64,000 bases of DNA from Hymenobacter translucens (GTDB lineage Bacteria; Bacteroidota; Bacteroidia; Cytophagales; Hymenobacteraceae): NCBI RefSeq assembly GCF_020685205.1, contig NZ_JAJERB010000009.1:124001-188000 (forward strand), in the 5' to 3' direction. How positions within the stretch are numbered: the stretch's first letter is position 1; every line of letters starts with the position of its first letter. The position numbers and the translations under genes were made by a program. Below, piece after piece: positions 38,098 to 45,890 of this stretch. Below the pieces are notes generated by a model, which had not been told where the DNA came from, searched no databases, and saw only the letters and a list, made by a program, of their open reading frames with translations.

Positions 38098-38532
38098 ATG
38101 GCTGCTGACGAAACTTCCACTCCGCTCAACTCTTCCCGCGCCCCCGAACCGGTGGGCCTCTACCCCCATGCCCGCCGGGTGGGCAACCTGCTGTTTTTGT
38201 CGGGCGTTGGGCCCCGGCAGCGCGGGCAGAAGCAGATTCCCGGCGTGGAGCTGGACCAGCACGGCCGCATCCTGCGCTACGACATCGAAAGCCAGTGCCA
38301 CGCCGTGTTTCAGAACGTGCGCTACATCCTCGAGGAAGCCGGCTCCCGCTGGGAAGACCTCGTGGACGTGACCGTGTTTCTGACCAACATGAAGGACGAT
38401 TTCCCGGTGTATAACCGCCTCTACGCCGAGTATTTCAAGACCAACCAGCCCTGCCGCACCACGGTTGAAATCAACTGCCTGCCCACGCCCATTGCCATCG
38501 AGCTGAAGTGCATCGCGGTGATAGGTGGCTAA
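38098..38532 (+). CDS. RidA/YjgF/YER057c family protein (imine deaminase type)
   Basis: 144 residues. Rid-fold protein with GLYPHARRVGNLLFLSGVGPR near the start and the family core NVRYILEEAGSRWEDLVDVTVFL, then the catalytic-site Arg in QPCRTTVEINCL. RidA proteins hydrolyse reactive enamine/imine intermediates of PLP enzymes. The N-terminal extension of 17 residues and the PGVELDQHGRILRYD insert resemble the 2-aminomuconate deaminase-like Rid group. Single gene. Confidence 0.88.
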   Translation: MAADETSTPLNSSRAPEPVGLYPHARRVGNLLFLSGVGPRQRGQKQIPGVELDQHGRILRYDIESQCHAVFQNVRYILEEAGSRWEDLVDVTVFLTNMKDDFPVYNRLYAEYFKTNQPCRTTVEINCLPTPIAIELKCIAVIGG

Positions 38533-38695
38533 TGGGCTGATAAGCTAGCCGGACAAGCCTTCGGTTGCATCCGGAATCCCGTGCGGGCTGCCAGCCGGAC
38601 AGACCCGGCAATCAGATCCAGGAATAGCTGGCTTATTCATCCCAATGCCCTGCTGCCCTGGCGAATGGTAGCCGCGCCGGCTGCAGGCCGCCACT

Positions 38696-40543
38696 TTGTC
38701 AATTCCCGAATTCTACTCCGTGCCCGATTTCCAGCCTTTAATCATTGACCCCGCCCAGGTCTTTGCTGAGAACAAAGCAACCCACGCCGCCGACGAGCAG
38801 CGGTTTGCCACCCGGCACCGCATGGTGGCCACGGTGCGGCTGGCCGTGTTTGTGGGCGCGGCAGTGGCCGGGTACTGGTGCTTTAGCGGCGGCCATACCC
38901 TGCCCGGCTTTGCCGTTATCGGGGTTGCCTATCTGGCATTTATGGCCTTGGTGCGCTGGCACACCCGGGTGGGCTACCAGCGCGAGCATGCCCGCCTGCT
39001 GGCCCAGCTCAACCAGGAAGAGCAGCAGCGCCTGACCGGGCAGCTGACCGCCTTTGACCCGGGCCTGCGCTACCTCGACGCCCAGCACCCCTATGCCGCC
39101 GACCTCGACGTGTTCGGGCCGCATTCCTTGTATCAGCTGCTCAACCGCGCCACTTCCCGCCTCGGCCAGGACTGGCTGGCCGACTGGCTGCGGACCGGTG
39201 CCCCGGCCGACGTCATCCGGCAGCGCCAGACTGCCGTGGCCGAGCTCGCGCCCGATCTGAGCTGGCAGCAGCAGTGGCAGGCCCGGGCCCGCCATTTTCC
39301 CCGACAGGATGCCGACCCGCGCCAGTTTACCCGGTGGCTGCAGCAGCCCGACTTCTTTGCCGGTAAAGGCTGGCTGAAAGCGGCGCTGGTCGTGCTGCCA
39401 CCCGTAGCCCTGGCAACTGTGGCGTGGTGGCTGCTGGGCCGGGGCTCGATGCCGATGCTCATTGCCCTGGCCGTGCTGGGTGTTATCAACGCCGCGTATC
39501 GCGCGGCCCGGGCCGACTACGTAGCCCAGAGCATCGCTATCTATGATGCTTTGCGCGCCTACCGCGACCAGGTGGCCTTGTTTGAAGAGCGGCAGTGGCA
39601 GGCGCCGCGGCTGCAGCAGCTGCACGCAACCTTACACGCGGCCCGAACCCCGGCTTCCCGGCTTATCGGCCAGCTTTCCCGCATTGCCGGCCTGTTCTCG
39701 ATTCATAAGATTCCGCCCGTTGCCGGCCTGGGCAATGCCCTGCTTTTGTGGGACCTGGCGGGCATGTGGCTGCTCGAAAACTGGAAAAAGCGGCTGGCCG
39801 GGCAGCTCACGGAATTGCTCGAAGCCGGTGCCGAGCTGGAAGCATTGGTGAGCCTGGCCGGGTTTCAGTTTGCCAACCCCGGCTTTGCCACGCCCGAAAT
39901 CAGCCCGGACAAGCTAGAGTTTACGGCCCAGGAGCTGCGCCACCCGCTGATCTTCAGCAGCCGGCCGGTTGCCAACGACTTCAGCACCCGCGGCCCGGGC
40001 CAGACCGGTGTGGTGACGGGGTCGAATATGGCGGGCAAAAGCACGTTTCTGCGCACGGTGGGCCTGACGATGGTGCTGGCCCAGGCGGGGGCGGTGGTGG
40101 CAGCCCGGCAGCTGCGGCTGAGCCCGGCCCAGGTGTACACGGCCATGCGCACCCAGGACAACCTGGCGGAAAGCACATCGTCGTTCTACGCCGAGCTCAA
40201 GCGCCTGCGCCTGCTGCTGGAGCTGACGGCCACGGGTGTACCGGTGTTCTACCTGCTCGACGAAATCCTGAAGGGCACCAACTCCCGGGACCGGCACCGC
40301 GGGGCCCGGGCCCTGGTGCACCAGCTCCACCGCCGCCCCGCCAGCGGCCTGATCAGCACCCACGACCTGGAACTGGCGGGCCTGGCCGAGGAGCTGCCCG
40401 GCTTCGTAACCAACTACAGCTTCAACAGCACCATTGAGGGCGACGAAATCCGGTTCGACTACCGCCTCACGCCGGGGCTGTGCCGGGAGTTCAATGCCAG
40501 TAAGCTTATGCAGCTGATGGGTATTGAAGTGGAAGAAATGTAA
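38696..40543 (+). CDS. Membrane-anchored MutS-like ATPase
   Basis: 615 residues from a TTG at 38696; another possible start is the GTG at 38720. The C-terminal half is the MutS ATPase: Walker A GSNMAGKST (442-450), then TSSFYAELKRLRLLLE, Walker B FYLLDEILKGTNSRDR, and STHDLELA. The N-terminal half has no mismatch-binding domain. Instead it has two hydrophobic pairs (about residues 48-80 and 222-262), likely four membrane spans. This form is found in Bacteroidota and some other bacteria but its role is unknown; it cannot be assumed to repair mismatches. Confidence 0.85.
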   Translation: MSIPEFYSVPDFQPLIIDPAQVFAENKATHAADEQRFATRHRMVATVRLAVFVGAAVAGYWCFSGGHTLPGFAVIGVAYLAFMALVRWHTRVGYQREHARLLAQLNQEEQQRLTGQLTAFDPGLRYLDAQHPYAADLDVFGPHSLYQLLNRATSRLGQDWLADWLRTGAPADVIRQRQTAVAELAPDLSWQQQWQARARHFPRQDADPRQFTRWLQQPDFFAGKGWLKAALVVLPPVALATVAWWLLGRGSMPMLIALAVLGVINAAYRAARADYVAQSIAIYDALRAYRDQVALFEERQWQAPRLQQLHATLHAARTPASRLIGQLSRIAGLFSIHKIPPVAGLGNALLLWDLAGMWLLENWKKRLAGQLTELLEAGAELEALVSLAGFQFANPGFATPEISPDKLEFTAQELRHPLIFSSRPVANDFSTRGPGQTGVVTGSNMAGKSTFLRTVGLTMVLAQAGAVVAARQLRLSPAQVYTAMRTQDNLAESTSSFYAELKRLRLLLELTATGVPVFYLLDEILKGTNSRDRHRGARALVHQLHRRPASGLISTHDLELAGLAEELPGFVTNYSFNSTIEGDEIRFDYRLTPGLCREFNASKLMQLMGIEVEEM

Positions 40544-40614
40544 ATAGTGAATACTGCTTGCAACGTATTAGGCGCGACGGGTATCCTGACTGTGTACCTA
40601 AATAAACTTACGAT

Positions 40615-40971
40615 ATGAAAGCAACCCGACTATCCGTGCTTCTGCTGAGCAGCCTGCTCGGCCTGGGCGCCACCAGCTGCTTCTGCGGCGAAAAAGAAGA
40701 AGTCTGCCCCGCGGAAGACTCCGTGAAGGTGACCTACGCCCAGACCCAGTGTGCCGACCACTGGGGCCAGGCCAGCGACCCTCAGGTGCTGGCCAGCAAA
40801 GCTTCAGCCTACCTGACGCAGAAAGGAGTTCAGGTGTACAGCGTCACGGCCGCGTCAACGGGGCCGGCCCAGGTGTGCAGTGCCTGCACCTGCCTGACCG
40901 GAAACGTGGTGGAAGCCTACGTCGCCCAGGCCGACCTGCCGACGGTGCTTGGCCTGGGGTTCAAGCAGTAG
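40615..40971 (+). CDS. Small Cys-rich lipoprotein
   Basis: 118 residues. Signal TRLSVLLLSSLLGLGATSC with lipobox ATSC, then FCGEKEEVCPAE. The mature part has further Cys residues in AQTQCADHWG and VCSACTCLTGNVVEAYV; the CSACTC cluster could bind metal. It resembles no family I know well enough to name. Single gene, 71 bp after the MutS-like gene. Confidence 0.72.
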   Translation: MKATRLSVLLLSSLLGLGATSCFCGEKEEVCPAEDSVKVTYAQTQCADHWGQASDPQVLASKASAYLTQKGVQVYSVTAASTGPAQVCSACTCLTGNVVEAYVAQADLPTVLGLGFKQ

Positions 40972-41054
40972 ATACTTGTACGGTCCGCCGAACCTGTTTT
41001 CGGCCCTCATTTCGACGCCCGGTGCCCACGCGCCGGGCGTTTTGTCGTAAAAGG

Positions 41055-41072
41055 TGACTTTTGCCAAAGTCA
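41055..41072 (+). promoter_or_regulatory. Palindrome upstream of the bestrophin gene
   Basis: TGACTTT-tgcc-AAAGTCA, a perfect 7-bp dyad, 33 bp before the start at 41105. It overlaps GACTTTTG, one base from the -7 consensus, so a dimeric regulator binding here would block the promoter. Operator function is a guess. Confidence 0.4.
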
Positions 41073-41104
41073 ACTTCTGGCTGCCTTGCTGGTTACCTAG
41101 CCCT

Positions 41105-42079
41105 ATGTACATCCGACAAAACCTCCGCTGGAGCATTATCTGTCGCAGCGCCTGGCGCAGCGTCCTGTTCCTGACGCTGTATAACCTCACCATCTGCTGG
41201 CTTTTTGTCAGCGGGTTCACCCAGTTGGCAATTCCGTGGCAGCCGGTGGCTACGCTGGGCACGGCCGTCGCCTTCTACATCGGCTTTAAAAATAACGGCT
41301 CTTACGACCGTTTCTGGGAGGGGCGGCAGATTTGGGGCGGCATCGTCAACACCAGCCGCACCTGGACGATTCAGGCCCTGGAGTACGTCACCTCCCGGGT
41401 GGATGCACCGGATCTGATCGGGCACCGCCCCGCTGCTTCCGCCCTGGAGCTGAGCGAGCGGCACCACCGGCTGGTGTACCGCCACATTGCCTGGTGCAAC
41501 GCGTTGCGCCTGCAGTTGCGTCAGCAGCGGGCCGAGCTTTGGGATACCGATGTGGCGCCATTCCTTCTGCCCGAGGAGTCGGACTTTATGCGGCAGCGGG
41601 CCAACCCCCCGGCGCATCTGCTACGCAAGCAGGCCGGGGAGCTGCGCATTCTGCGCGAGGAGCGGGGCCTGCTCAACGATTTTCAGCACGTAAACATGAT
41701 GAATACGCTGGAAAAGCTGTTTGACCTGCAGGGCGGCTGCGAGCGAATCAAGAACACGCCCTTTCCGCGGCAGTTTGCCTTTTACAGCTTCGTGTTCGTG
41801 TGTTTGTTTGCGCTGATGCTGCCGCTGGGGCTGCTGCGCGAGTTCAACGAGCTGGGTCCCTACATGATCTGGCTTACCGTTCCCTTTTCGGTATTGACGA
41901 GTTGGGTGTTCAACACCATCGAGGCAGTGGGCCACTCAAGCGAGAATCCGTTTGAAAACCAGATGAACGACGTGCCGATGACGGCTTTGTGCCGGACCAT
42001 CGAAATCGACCTGCGGGAAATGCTGGGCGAAACCGAGGTGCCCGGCAAGGTGCTGCCCATCGAGGATATTCTGTATTAA
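41105..42079 (+). CDS. Bestrophin family (UPF0187) anion channel
   Basis: 324 residues from ATG 41105; the longer frame to 41054 has no family match. The N-terminus YIRQNLRWSIICRSAWRS and the GFKNNGSYDRFWEGRQIWG segment are diagnostic of bacterial bestrophins. Spans near residues 24-60 and 235-290, with LPLGLLREFNELGPYMIWLTVPFSVLTSWVFNTIEAVGHSSENPFENQMNDVPM at the C-terminal part (positions 235-290) being the strongest family block. These proteins form pentameric ion channels in the inner membrane. Confidence 0.92.
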   Translation: MYIRQNLRWSIICRSAWRSVLFLTLYNLTICWLFVSGFTQLAIPWQPVATLGTAVAFYIGFKNNGSYDRFWEGRQIWGGIVNTSRTWTIQALEYVTSRVDAPDLIGHRPAASALELSERHHRLVYRHIAWCNALRLQLRQQRAELWDTDVAPFLLPEESDFMRQRANPPAHLLRKQAGELRILREERGLLNDFQHVNMMNTLEKLFDLQGGCERIKNTPFPRQFAFYSFVFVCLFALMLPLGLLREFNELGPYMIWLTVPFSVLTSWVFNTIEAVGHSSENPFENQMNDVPMTALCRTIEIDLREMLGETEVPGKVLPIEDILY

Positions 42080-42182
42080 GTCGGGTGGCCAGAAGCAGGC
42101 AGGGGAGGCTGGAAAGCACCTTTTCTGACCAATTTCGCGTTTTCGGTGCTACGGGTGGAGCGAGCGAGCTGAACTAATGCCC

Positions 42183-42190
42183 TACCTTTC
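42183..42190 (+). promoter_or_regulatory. -7-like element TACCTTTC upstream of the desaturase gene
   Basis: One base from TAnnTTTG, about 100 bp before the start at 42291. The spacer (42080-42290, 211 bp) holds nothing else I can name. Confidence 0.35.
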
Positions 42191-42290
42191 GATTTATAGT
42201 GTCTCACGAGCAGTTGCGAACTGAAGCGCCCGAGTCGCTCCGAGGGACGGTTCCAGGTTTTCTTTCCTTCCTGTATTTTCTTTATCCGAT

Positions 42291-43049
42291 ATGGCTGTTC
42301 TTGCTTTTTTCCTGGCGCACTGGTACCTGTCGCTGTTCACGCAGTCTTTTTTTCAGCACCGCTACTCGGCCCACAAGATGTTTACCATGAACGGCTTCTG
42401 GGAAAAGTTCTTCTACATCTTTACCTATATCTGGCAGGGGTCCTCGTTTATGTCGGCTAAGGGCTACGCGCTGCTGCACCGCATGCACCACGCCTACTCC
42501 GACACTGAGAAGGACCCGCATTCGCCGCACTATTCGTCCAATGCCTTCACGATGATGTGGAAAACCCGCGGGGTGTACCAGGATGTGCTGTTCGGCCGCT
42601 CGGCCGAAGCCACCCGCTTCGAAGGCGACTACCCGGAGTGGCCGGCCCTCGAGATTTTCGGCAACAAGTGGTACTCCCGGGTCGGGTGGGGGGCTTTCTA
42701 CGTGGGCTTCTACGTGGCCTTTGCCACGGCCTGGTGGCAGTACCTGTTGCTGCCGATTCACTTCTCGATGGGTGCCGTGCACGGCGCTATCGTGAACTGG
42801 AGCGGCCACAAGTACGGCTACCAGAACTTCGACAACAACGATAAGTCGCGTAACTCGCTGTTCTTCGACTTTCTCACCGGCGGGGAGCTGTTCCAGAACA
42901 ACCACCATAAGCTGCCCCGGCGCGTCAACTTCGGCGTCAAGTGGTGGGAGCTCGACCCGACCTATCCCGTTATCTGGACCCTGGATAAAGCCGGTGTTAT
43001 CAAGATCAAGGAGAAGTCCCGGCCCGCAGCCAACCAGCTGGCGGCCTAG
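42291..43049 (+). CDS. Membrane acyl-CoA (fatty-acid) desaturase
   Basis: 252 residues. It has all three histidine boxes of the di-iron membrane desaturases: HRYSAH near residue 24, HRMHHAYSD near 63 and NNHHKLPRR near 203, with GHKYGYQNF between. Hydrophobic segments at the start, around residues 42-58 and around 140-175 should cross the inner membrane. It places a double bond in fatty acyl chains, which tunes membrane fluidity in the cold. It is shorter at the N-terminus than the 280-300-residue family average, and an upstream in-frame stretch cannot be used because of a stop. Terminator follows. Confidence 0.92.
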   Translation: MAVLAFFLAHWYLSLFTQSFFQHRYSAHKMFTMNGFWEKFFYIFTYIWQGSSFMSAKGYALLHRMHHAYSDTEKDPHSPHYSSNAFTMMWKTRGVYQDVLFGRSAEATRFEGDYPEWPALEIFGNKWYSRVGWGAFYVGFYVAFATAWWQYLLLPIHFSMGAVHGAIVNWSGHKYGYQNFDNNDKSRNSLFFDFLTGGELFQNNHHKLPRRVNFGVKWWELDPTYPVIWTLDKAGVIKIKEKSRPAANQLAA

Positions 43050-43070
43050 CCTCCAGCATCAATTGCGCAT

Positions 43071-43105
43071 AAAAAAGCCCCGGTCAGCTGACCGGGGCTT
43101 TTCTT
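43071..43105. terminator. Two-way terminator between convergent genes
   Basis: AAAAAAGCCCCGGTCAGCTGACCGGGGCTTTTCTTTT: an 11-bp perfect stem with A- and T-runs on both sides, serving the desaturase (+) and the antitoxin-like gene (-). Confidence 0.88.
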
Positions 43106-43114
43106 TTGGTTGGG

Positions 43115-43381
43115 TTACGCCGCGTTACTAAGTTTCTCGCGGTTCTGGATGGCCATGATGGCCGGAGATTGAGGTGGTTCTACTACACCGGCTACTTGGG
43201 CAATGGTTAACTCTCCATCTATGTAGCGTTGCAATTCAGCTAGCAATTTTGGTGCAGGCAGGGTACCACCCAGTCGGGCAACGGCAATACCCCACTCAGC
43301 GTGGCCTTGCCGCTTGCGGCGGGCTTCGGCTTCCGCTGGGGGTAAGTCGTCCGGAATTGGGTTAAAAAAGTTAGTATCCAT
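43115..43381 (-). CDS. VbhA-like antitoxin domain protein (orphan)
   Basis: 88 residues from ATG 43381 (a TTG at 43393 adds four). The region RKRQGHAEWGIAVARLGGTLPAPKLLAEL followed by QRYIDGELTIAQVAGVV matches the VbhA antitoxin pattern: a helix with a small-residue G-rich turn, then a YxxGEl helix. VbhA-type antitoxins block Fic AMP-transferase toxins by inserting a helix into the active site. No Fic gene (HPFxxGNGR) is on either side: to the left is a desaturase, to the right an empty 309-bp gap. So it is an orphan, or its partner is elsewhere. Confidence 0.6.
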   Translation of the reverse strand: MDTNFFNPIPDDLPPAEAEARRKRQGHAEWGIAVARLGGTLPAPKLLAELQRYIDGELTIAQVAGVVEPPQSPAIMAIQNREKLSNAA

Positions 43382-43690
43382 CAGCTTGCGCAATTAAGTT
43401 GATGAGTGCTTATACGGTCCGGTTCTGATAGCGGCTATTCTGGTTATGGAGGAGCTTGGGCCGGCTGGGCTCGGAAACAGGTTTAGTTATTCTATAGCCC
43501 GGTTTTTCAGCTGAGAAATTTTTCAGCACCGACTTTTTCGTCCTGCCTGACCCACTACCGCCCGCCTGCCGGTACCGAGCCGGGAACGATAACCCAGGGA
43601 AGACAGGCTAACCGGAATAGCAGCCGATAACGAGAAAAGACCTGCCCGGGAGCCCGGACAGGTCTTTTCTGGTCATTGGCTTAGTTGGGT
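43382..43690. other. Spacer of 309 bp without a gene
   Basis: Lower GC than the neighbours. It holds an inverted pair GGCTATTCTGGTTA (near 43434-43447) and TAACCGGAATAGCAGCC (near 43610-43626), about 165 bp apart, which may be the remains of a deleted element, and a terminator for the S9 peptidase gene at its right end. No coding signal is seen. Confidence 0.5.
43634..43668 (-). terminator. Terminator of the S9 peptidase gene
   Basis: AAAAGACCTG-CCCGG...-CAGGTCTTTT hairpin just past the stop at 43691 on the minus strand. Confidence 0.82.
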
Positions 43691-45733
43691 TTACTTGGTG
43701 GGCTGCAGCGTACGGCCCAGCCAGTCGAAGAACACGCGGTTCCAGAGCACCGCGTTCTGGGGCTTCTGAATCCAGTGTCCTTCCTCGGGGAAGTACAGAA
43801 AGCGGCTCGGGATGTTGCGCAGCTGCAGGGTCCCAAACGCCTCCATGCCCTGCTCCACCGGCACCCGGAAATCCTTGGCGCCGTGAATCACGAGCATGGG
43901 CGTATCCCACTTGCCTACGAACTGCTGGGGGTTGAACTCGGTGTAGCTTTTGTGCAAAGTAGCATCCCAGGGCGCGCCGCCGATGTCGTGGCTGGCGAAA
44001 AACATTTCCTCGGTGGTCGGGTACCAGCTGGTCAGGTTATACAGGCCGGCGTGGGCAATAAAGGTCTTGAACCGGCCCTGGTGCTGCCCAGCCAGGAAAT
44101 ACACGCTGTAGCCGCCGTACGATGCGCCCACGCAGCCGCGCCGGTCCTTGTCCACGTAGGGCTCCTGGCTTACCGCGTCGATGGCGGAGAGGTAGTCGCG
44201 GATGGGCTGCCCGCCCCAGTCGCCCGAGATGCTGTTGTTCCACTCGGTGCCGAAGCCGGGCAGGCCGCGGCGGTTCGGGGCCACTACGATGTAGCCCTGG
44301 GCCGCCATCAGCTGGAAGTTCCAGCGGTAGGAGAAGCTTTGGGTAATTGGGCTCTGTGGCCCGCCCTGGCAGTAAAGCAGGGTGGGGTACTTCTTGCTCG
44401 CGTCGAAGTCAGGCGGGTAGGTCACATACACCTGCATCTGCTTGCCGTCGGTGGTTTTCACCATCCGGGCTTCGGTGCGGCCCATCTTTACTCCGGCCAG
44501 CTGCTCCTGGTTGATGTTCGTCAGGGGCGTTTCGCGGCCGGTTTTCAGGTCGATGCGCACCAGGTCGGCGGGCTGGGCCTGGGTGGTTTTGTTGGCAATG
44601 GCCACATCCTTGCCGGCCAGCTCAAACGCGTTATAGTTCTGCGGGCCCTGGGTGATCTGGCGTATTTTGCCGCCCTTGCTGGCCACCGAGAACAGCTGCT
44701 CGGTGCCCATGATGGTGCTGTTGAAGTAGAGGGTCCTGCCATCGGCACTCCAGCGCAGGTTGCCGGCCGACTGCTCTGAGCCCTTCGTTACGTCTTCGCG
44801 CTTTTTGGTTTTAAAGTCGTACACGATGATGCCGTTGCGGTCCGACTCGAAGCCGGGCGTCGCCATGCTCAGCCAGGCCACTTTGCTGCCATCGGGCGAG
44901 AATACGGGCTCGATGTCGTAGCCCATCAGGCCTTCCGACAGGTTCTGGGTCTGGCCCGCGCGCACGTCGTAGAGGTAGATGTCGGCGTTGGTGCTGGCGG
45001 CTTCGGCCTTGCCGGTGAGCTTGCGCGAGGTATAGGCCAGGCGGTACCCATCGGGGGCAAAGGCCAGCTGCTCGGAGCCGCCCAGGGGCTGCAGGGGCGA
45101 GTCGAACTTCTCCCCGGCCATAACGTCCTTGCCGGTAGCGGTAGGCTTGCCGTCAGCGAAAGGCTGGAAGAATACGTGCGAGACTTTGTAATCGTCCCAC
45201 ACGTTCCAGTGCCGGTAGTTGAGGTCGTCGATGATGCGGGCGTCGGCTTTGGGCAGGTCGGGGTAGATGTCCTTCACTTCCTTGCCCACCTTCACGTCCT
45301 GGGTGTAGAGGATGAAGTTGCCGGACGGCGCAATCTTCAGGTTTGCCAGGCCCTCGTCCGGAAACGAGCTGATCTGCTGCCGTCCCGAGCCGTCGGGGTT
45401 GATTTCGTAGAGCTGGTCGGTGCCACTTTCGCCCGAAACAAAGGTGAGCTTTTTGCCATCGGGGCGCCAGTTCAGGGTGTTTTCACTACCAGGCGTGCTG
45501 GTCAGCTGCTTCACGGCGCCGCCGGCCACGGGCACCAGGAAGATGTCGGCGTTGCCTTTGTTGGCGGCCAGGTCGTAGCGCGTCACGGTAAACGCCACCG
45601 TCTTGCGGTCCGGCGACACCTGCATTTCGCCCAGGCGTCCCAGCTGCCAGAGCTTTTCGGGCGTCAGGGTCTGCTGCGCGGCAGCGGGAATAGTAATACC
45701 GGCCAATAGGGCCAGTAGTGCGGTTTTTGTCAT
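43691..45733 (-). CDS. S9 family peptidase (prolyl oligopeptidase / acylaminoacyl peptidase type)
   Basis: 680 residues from ATG 45733; the in-frame extension to 45877 is a translation of the TGACAAC tandem repeat and is not real. Signal peptide TKTALLALLAGITIPAAAQ. A seven-bladed beta-propeller (about 25-420) with repeated SPDG/SADG motifs is followed by an alpha/beta hydrolase domain with the triad Ser538 (GASYGGYS), Asp621 (HGAKDFRVP) and His653 (EEGHW). Cuts short peptides, probably in the periplasm. A TACCTTTC -7-like element lies at 45761-45768 on the minus strand. Confidence 0.93.
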   Translation of the reverse strand: MTKTALLALLAGITIPAAAQQTLTPEKLWQLGRLGEMQVSPDRKTVAFTVTRYDLAANKGNADIFLVPVAGGAVKQLTSTPGSENTLNWRPDGKKLTFVSGESGTDQLYEINPDGSGRQQISSFPDEGLANLKIAPSGNFILYTQDVKVGKEVKDIYPDLPKADARIIDDLNYRHWNVWDDYKVSHVFFQPFADGKPTATGKDVMAGEKFDSPLQPLGGSEQLAFAPDGYRLAYTSRKLTGKAEAASTNADIYLYDVRAGQTQNLSEGLMGYDIEPVFSPDGSKVAWLSMATPGFESDRNGIIVYDFKTKKREDVTKGSEQSAGNLRWSADGRTLYFNSTIMGTEQLFSVASKGGKIRQITQGPQNYNAFELAGKDVAIANKTTQAQPADLVRIDLKTGRETPLTNINQEQLAGVKMGRTEARMVKTTDGKQMQVYVTYPPDFDASKKYPTLLYCQGGPQSPITQSFSYRWNFQLMAAQGYIVVAPNRRGLPGFGTEWNNSISGDWGGQPIRDYLSAIDAVSQEPYVDKDRRGCVGASYGGYSVYFLAGQHQGRFKTFIAHAGLYNLTSWYPTTEEMFFASHDIGGAPWDATLHKSYTEFNPQQFVGKWDTPMLVIHGAKDFRVPVEQGMEAFGTLQLRNIPSRFLYFPEEGHWIQKPQNAVLWNRVFFDWLGRTLQPTK

Positions 45734-45760
45734 AGGGAAGTGGGAAAGTAATTGGGCTGG

Positions 45761-45768
45761 GAAAGGTA
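45761..45768 (-). promoter_or_regulatory. -7-like element of the S9 peptidase (TACCTTTC)
   Basis: On the minus strand it reads TACCTTTC, 28 bp before the start at 45733. It lies beside the variable-looking repeat at 45780-45880. Confidence 0.45.
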
Positions 45769-45779
45769 AGCAGAGTTCG

Positions 45780-45880
45780 TTGTGAGTTGTTCGCTGTCCG
45801 TTGCTAGTTGTTCGTATCGTTCTGACAACTGACAACTGACAACTGACAACTGACAACTGACAACCAACAACGGTCAACTA
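45780..45880. repeat. GTTGTC/GACAAC repeat, copy 3, with six TGACAAC heptamers
   Basis: Lies between two divergent genes. It has six perfect tandem copies of TGACAAC (45823-45864), preceded by words GTTGTGAGTTGTTCGCTGTCCGTTGC and the core TATCGTTCTGACAAC. The left half can pair with the right half. Tandem heptamers can gain or lose units by slippage, changing the spacing of both promoters. Confidence 0.8.
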
Positions 45881-45890
45881 CCTTGCAGCC

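Noticed and set aside
43382..43690. Remains of a Fic toxin next to the antitoxin-like gene
   Set aside because: I looked for HPFxxGN-type coding in all frames of the spacer and saw none.
45734..45877. N-terminal extension of the S9 peptidase reading CQLSVVSCQLSVV
   Set aside because: It is the translation of the TGACAAC tandem repeat. The signal peptide starts at the ATG at 45733.
45780..45880. Possible CRISPR array
   Set aside because: Repeats are 7 bp, directly tandem, with no spacers and no cas genes in the window.
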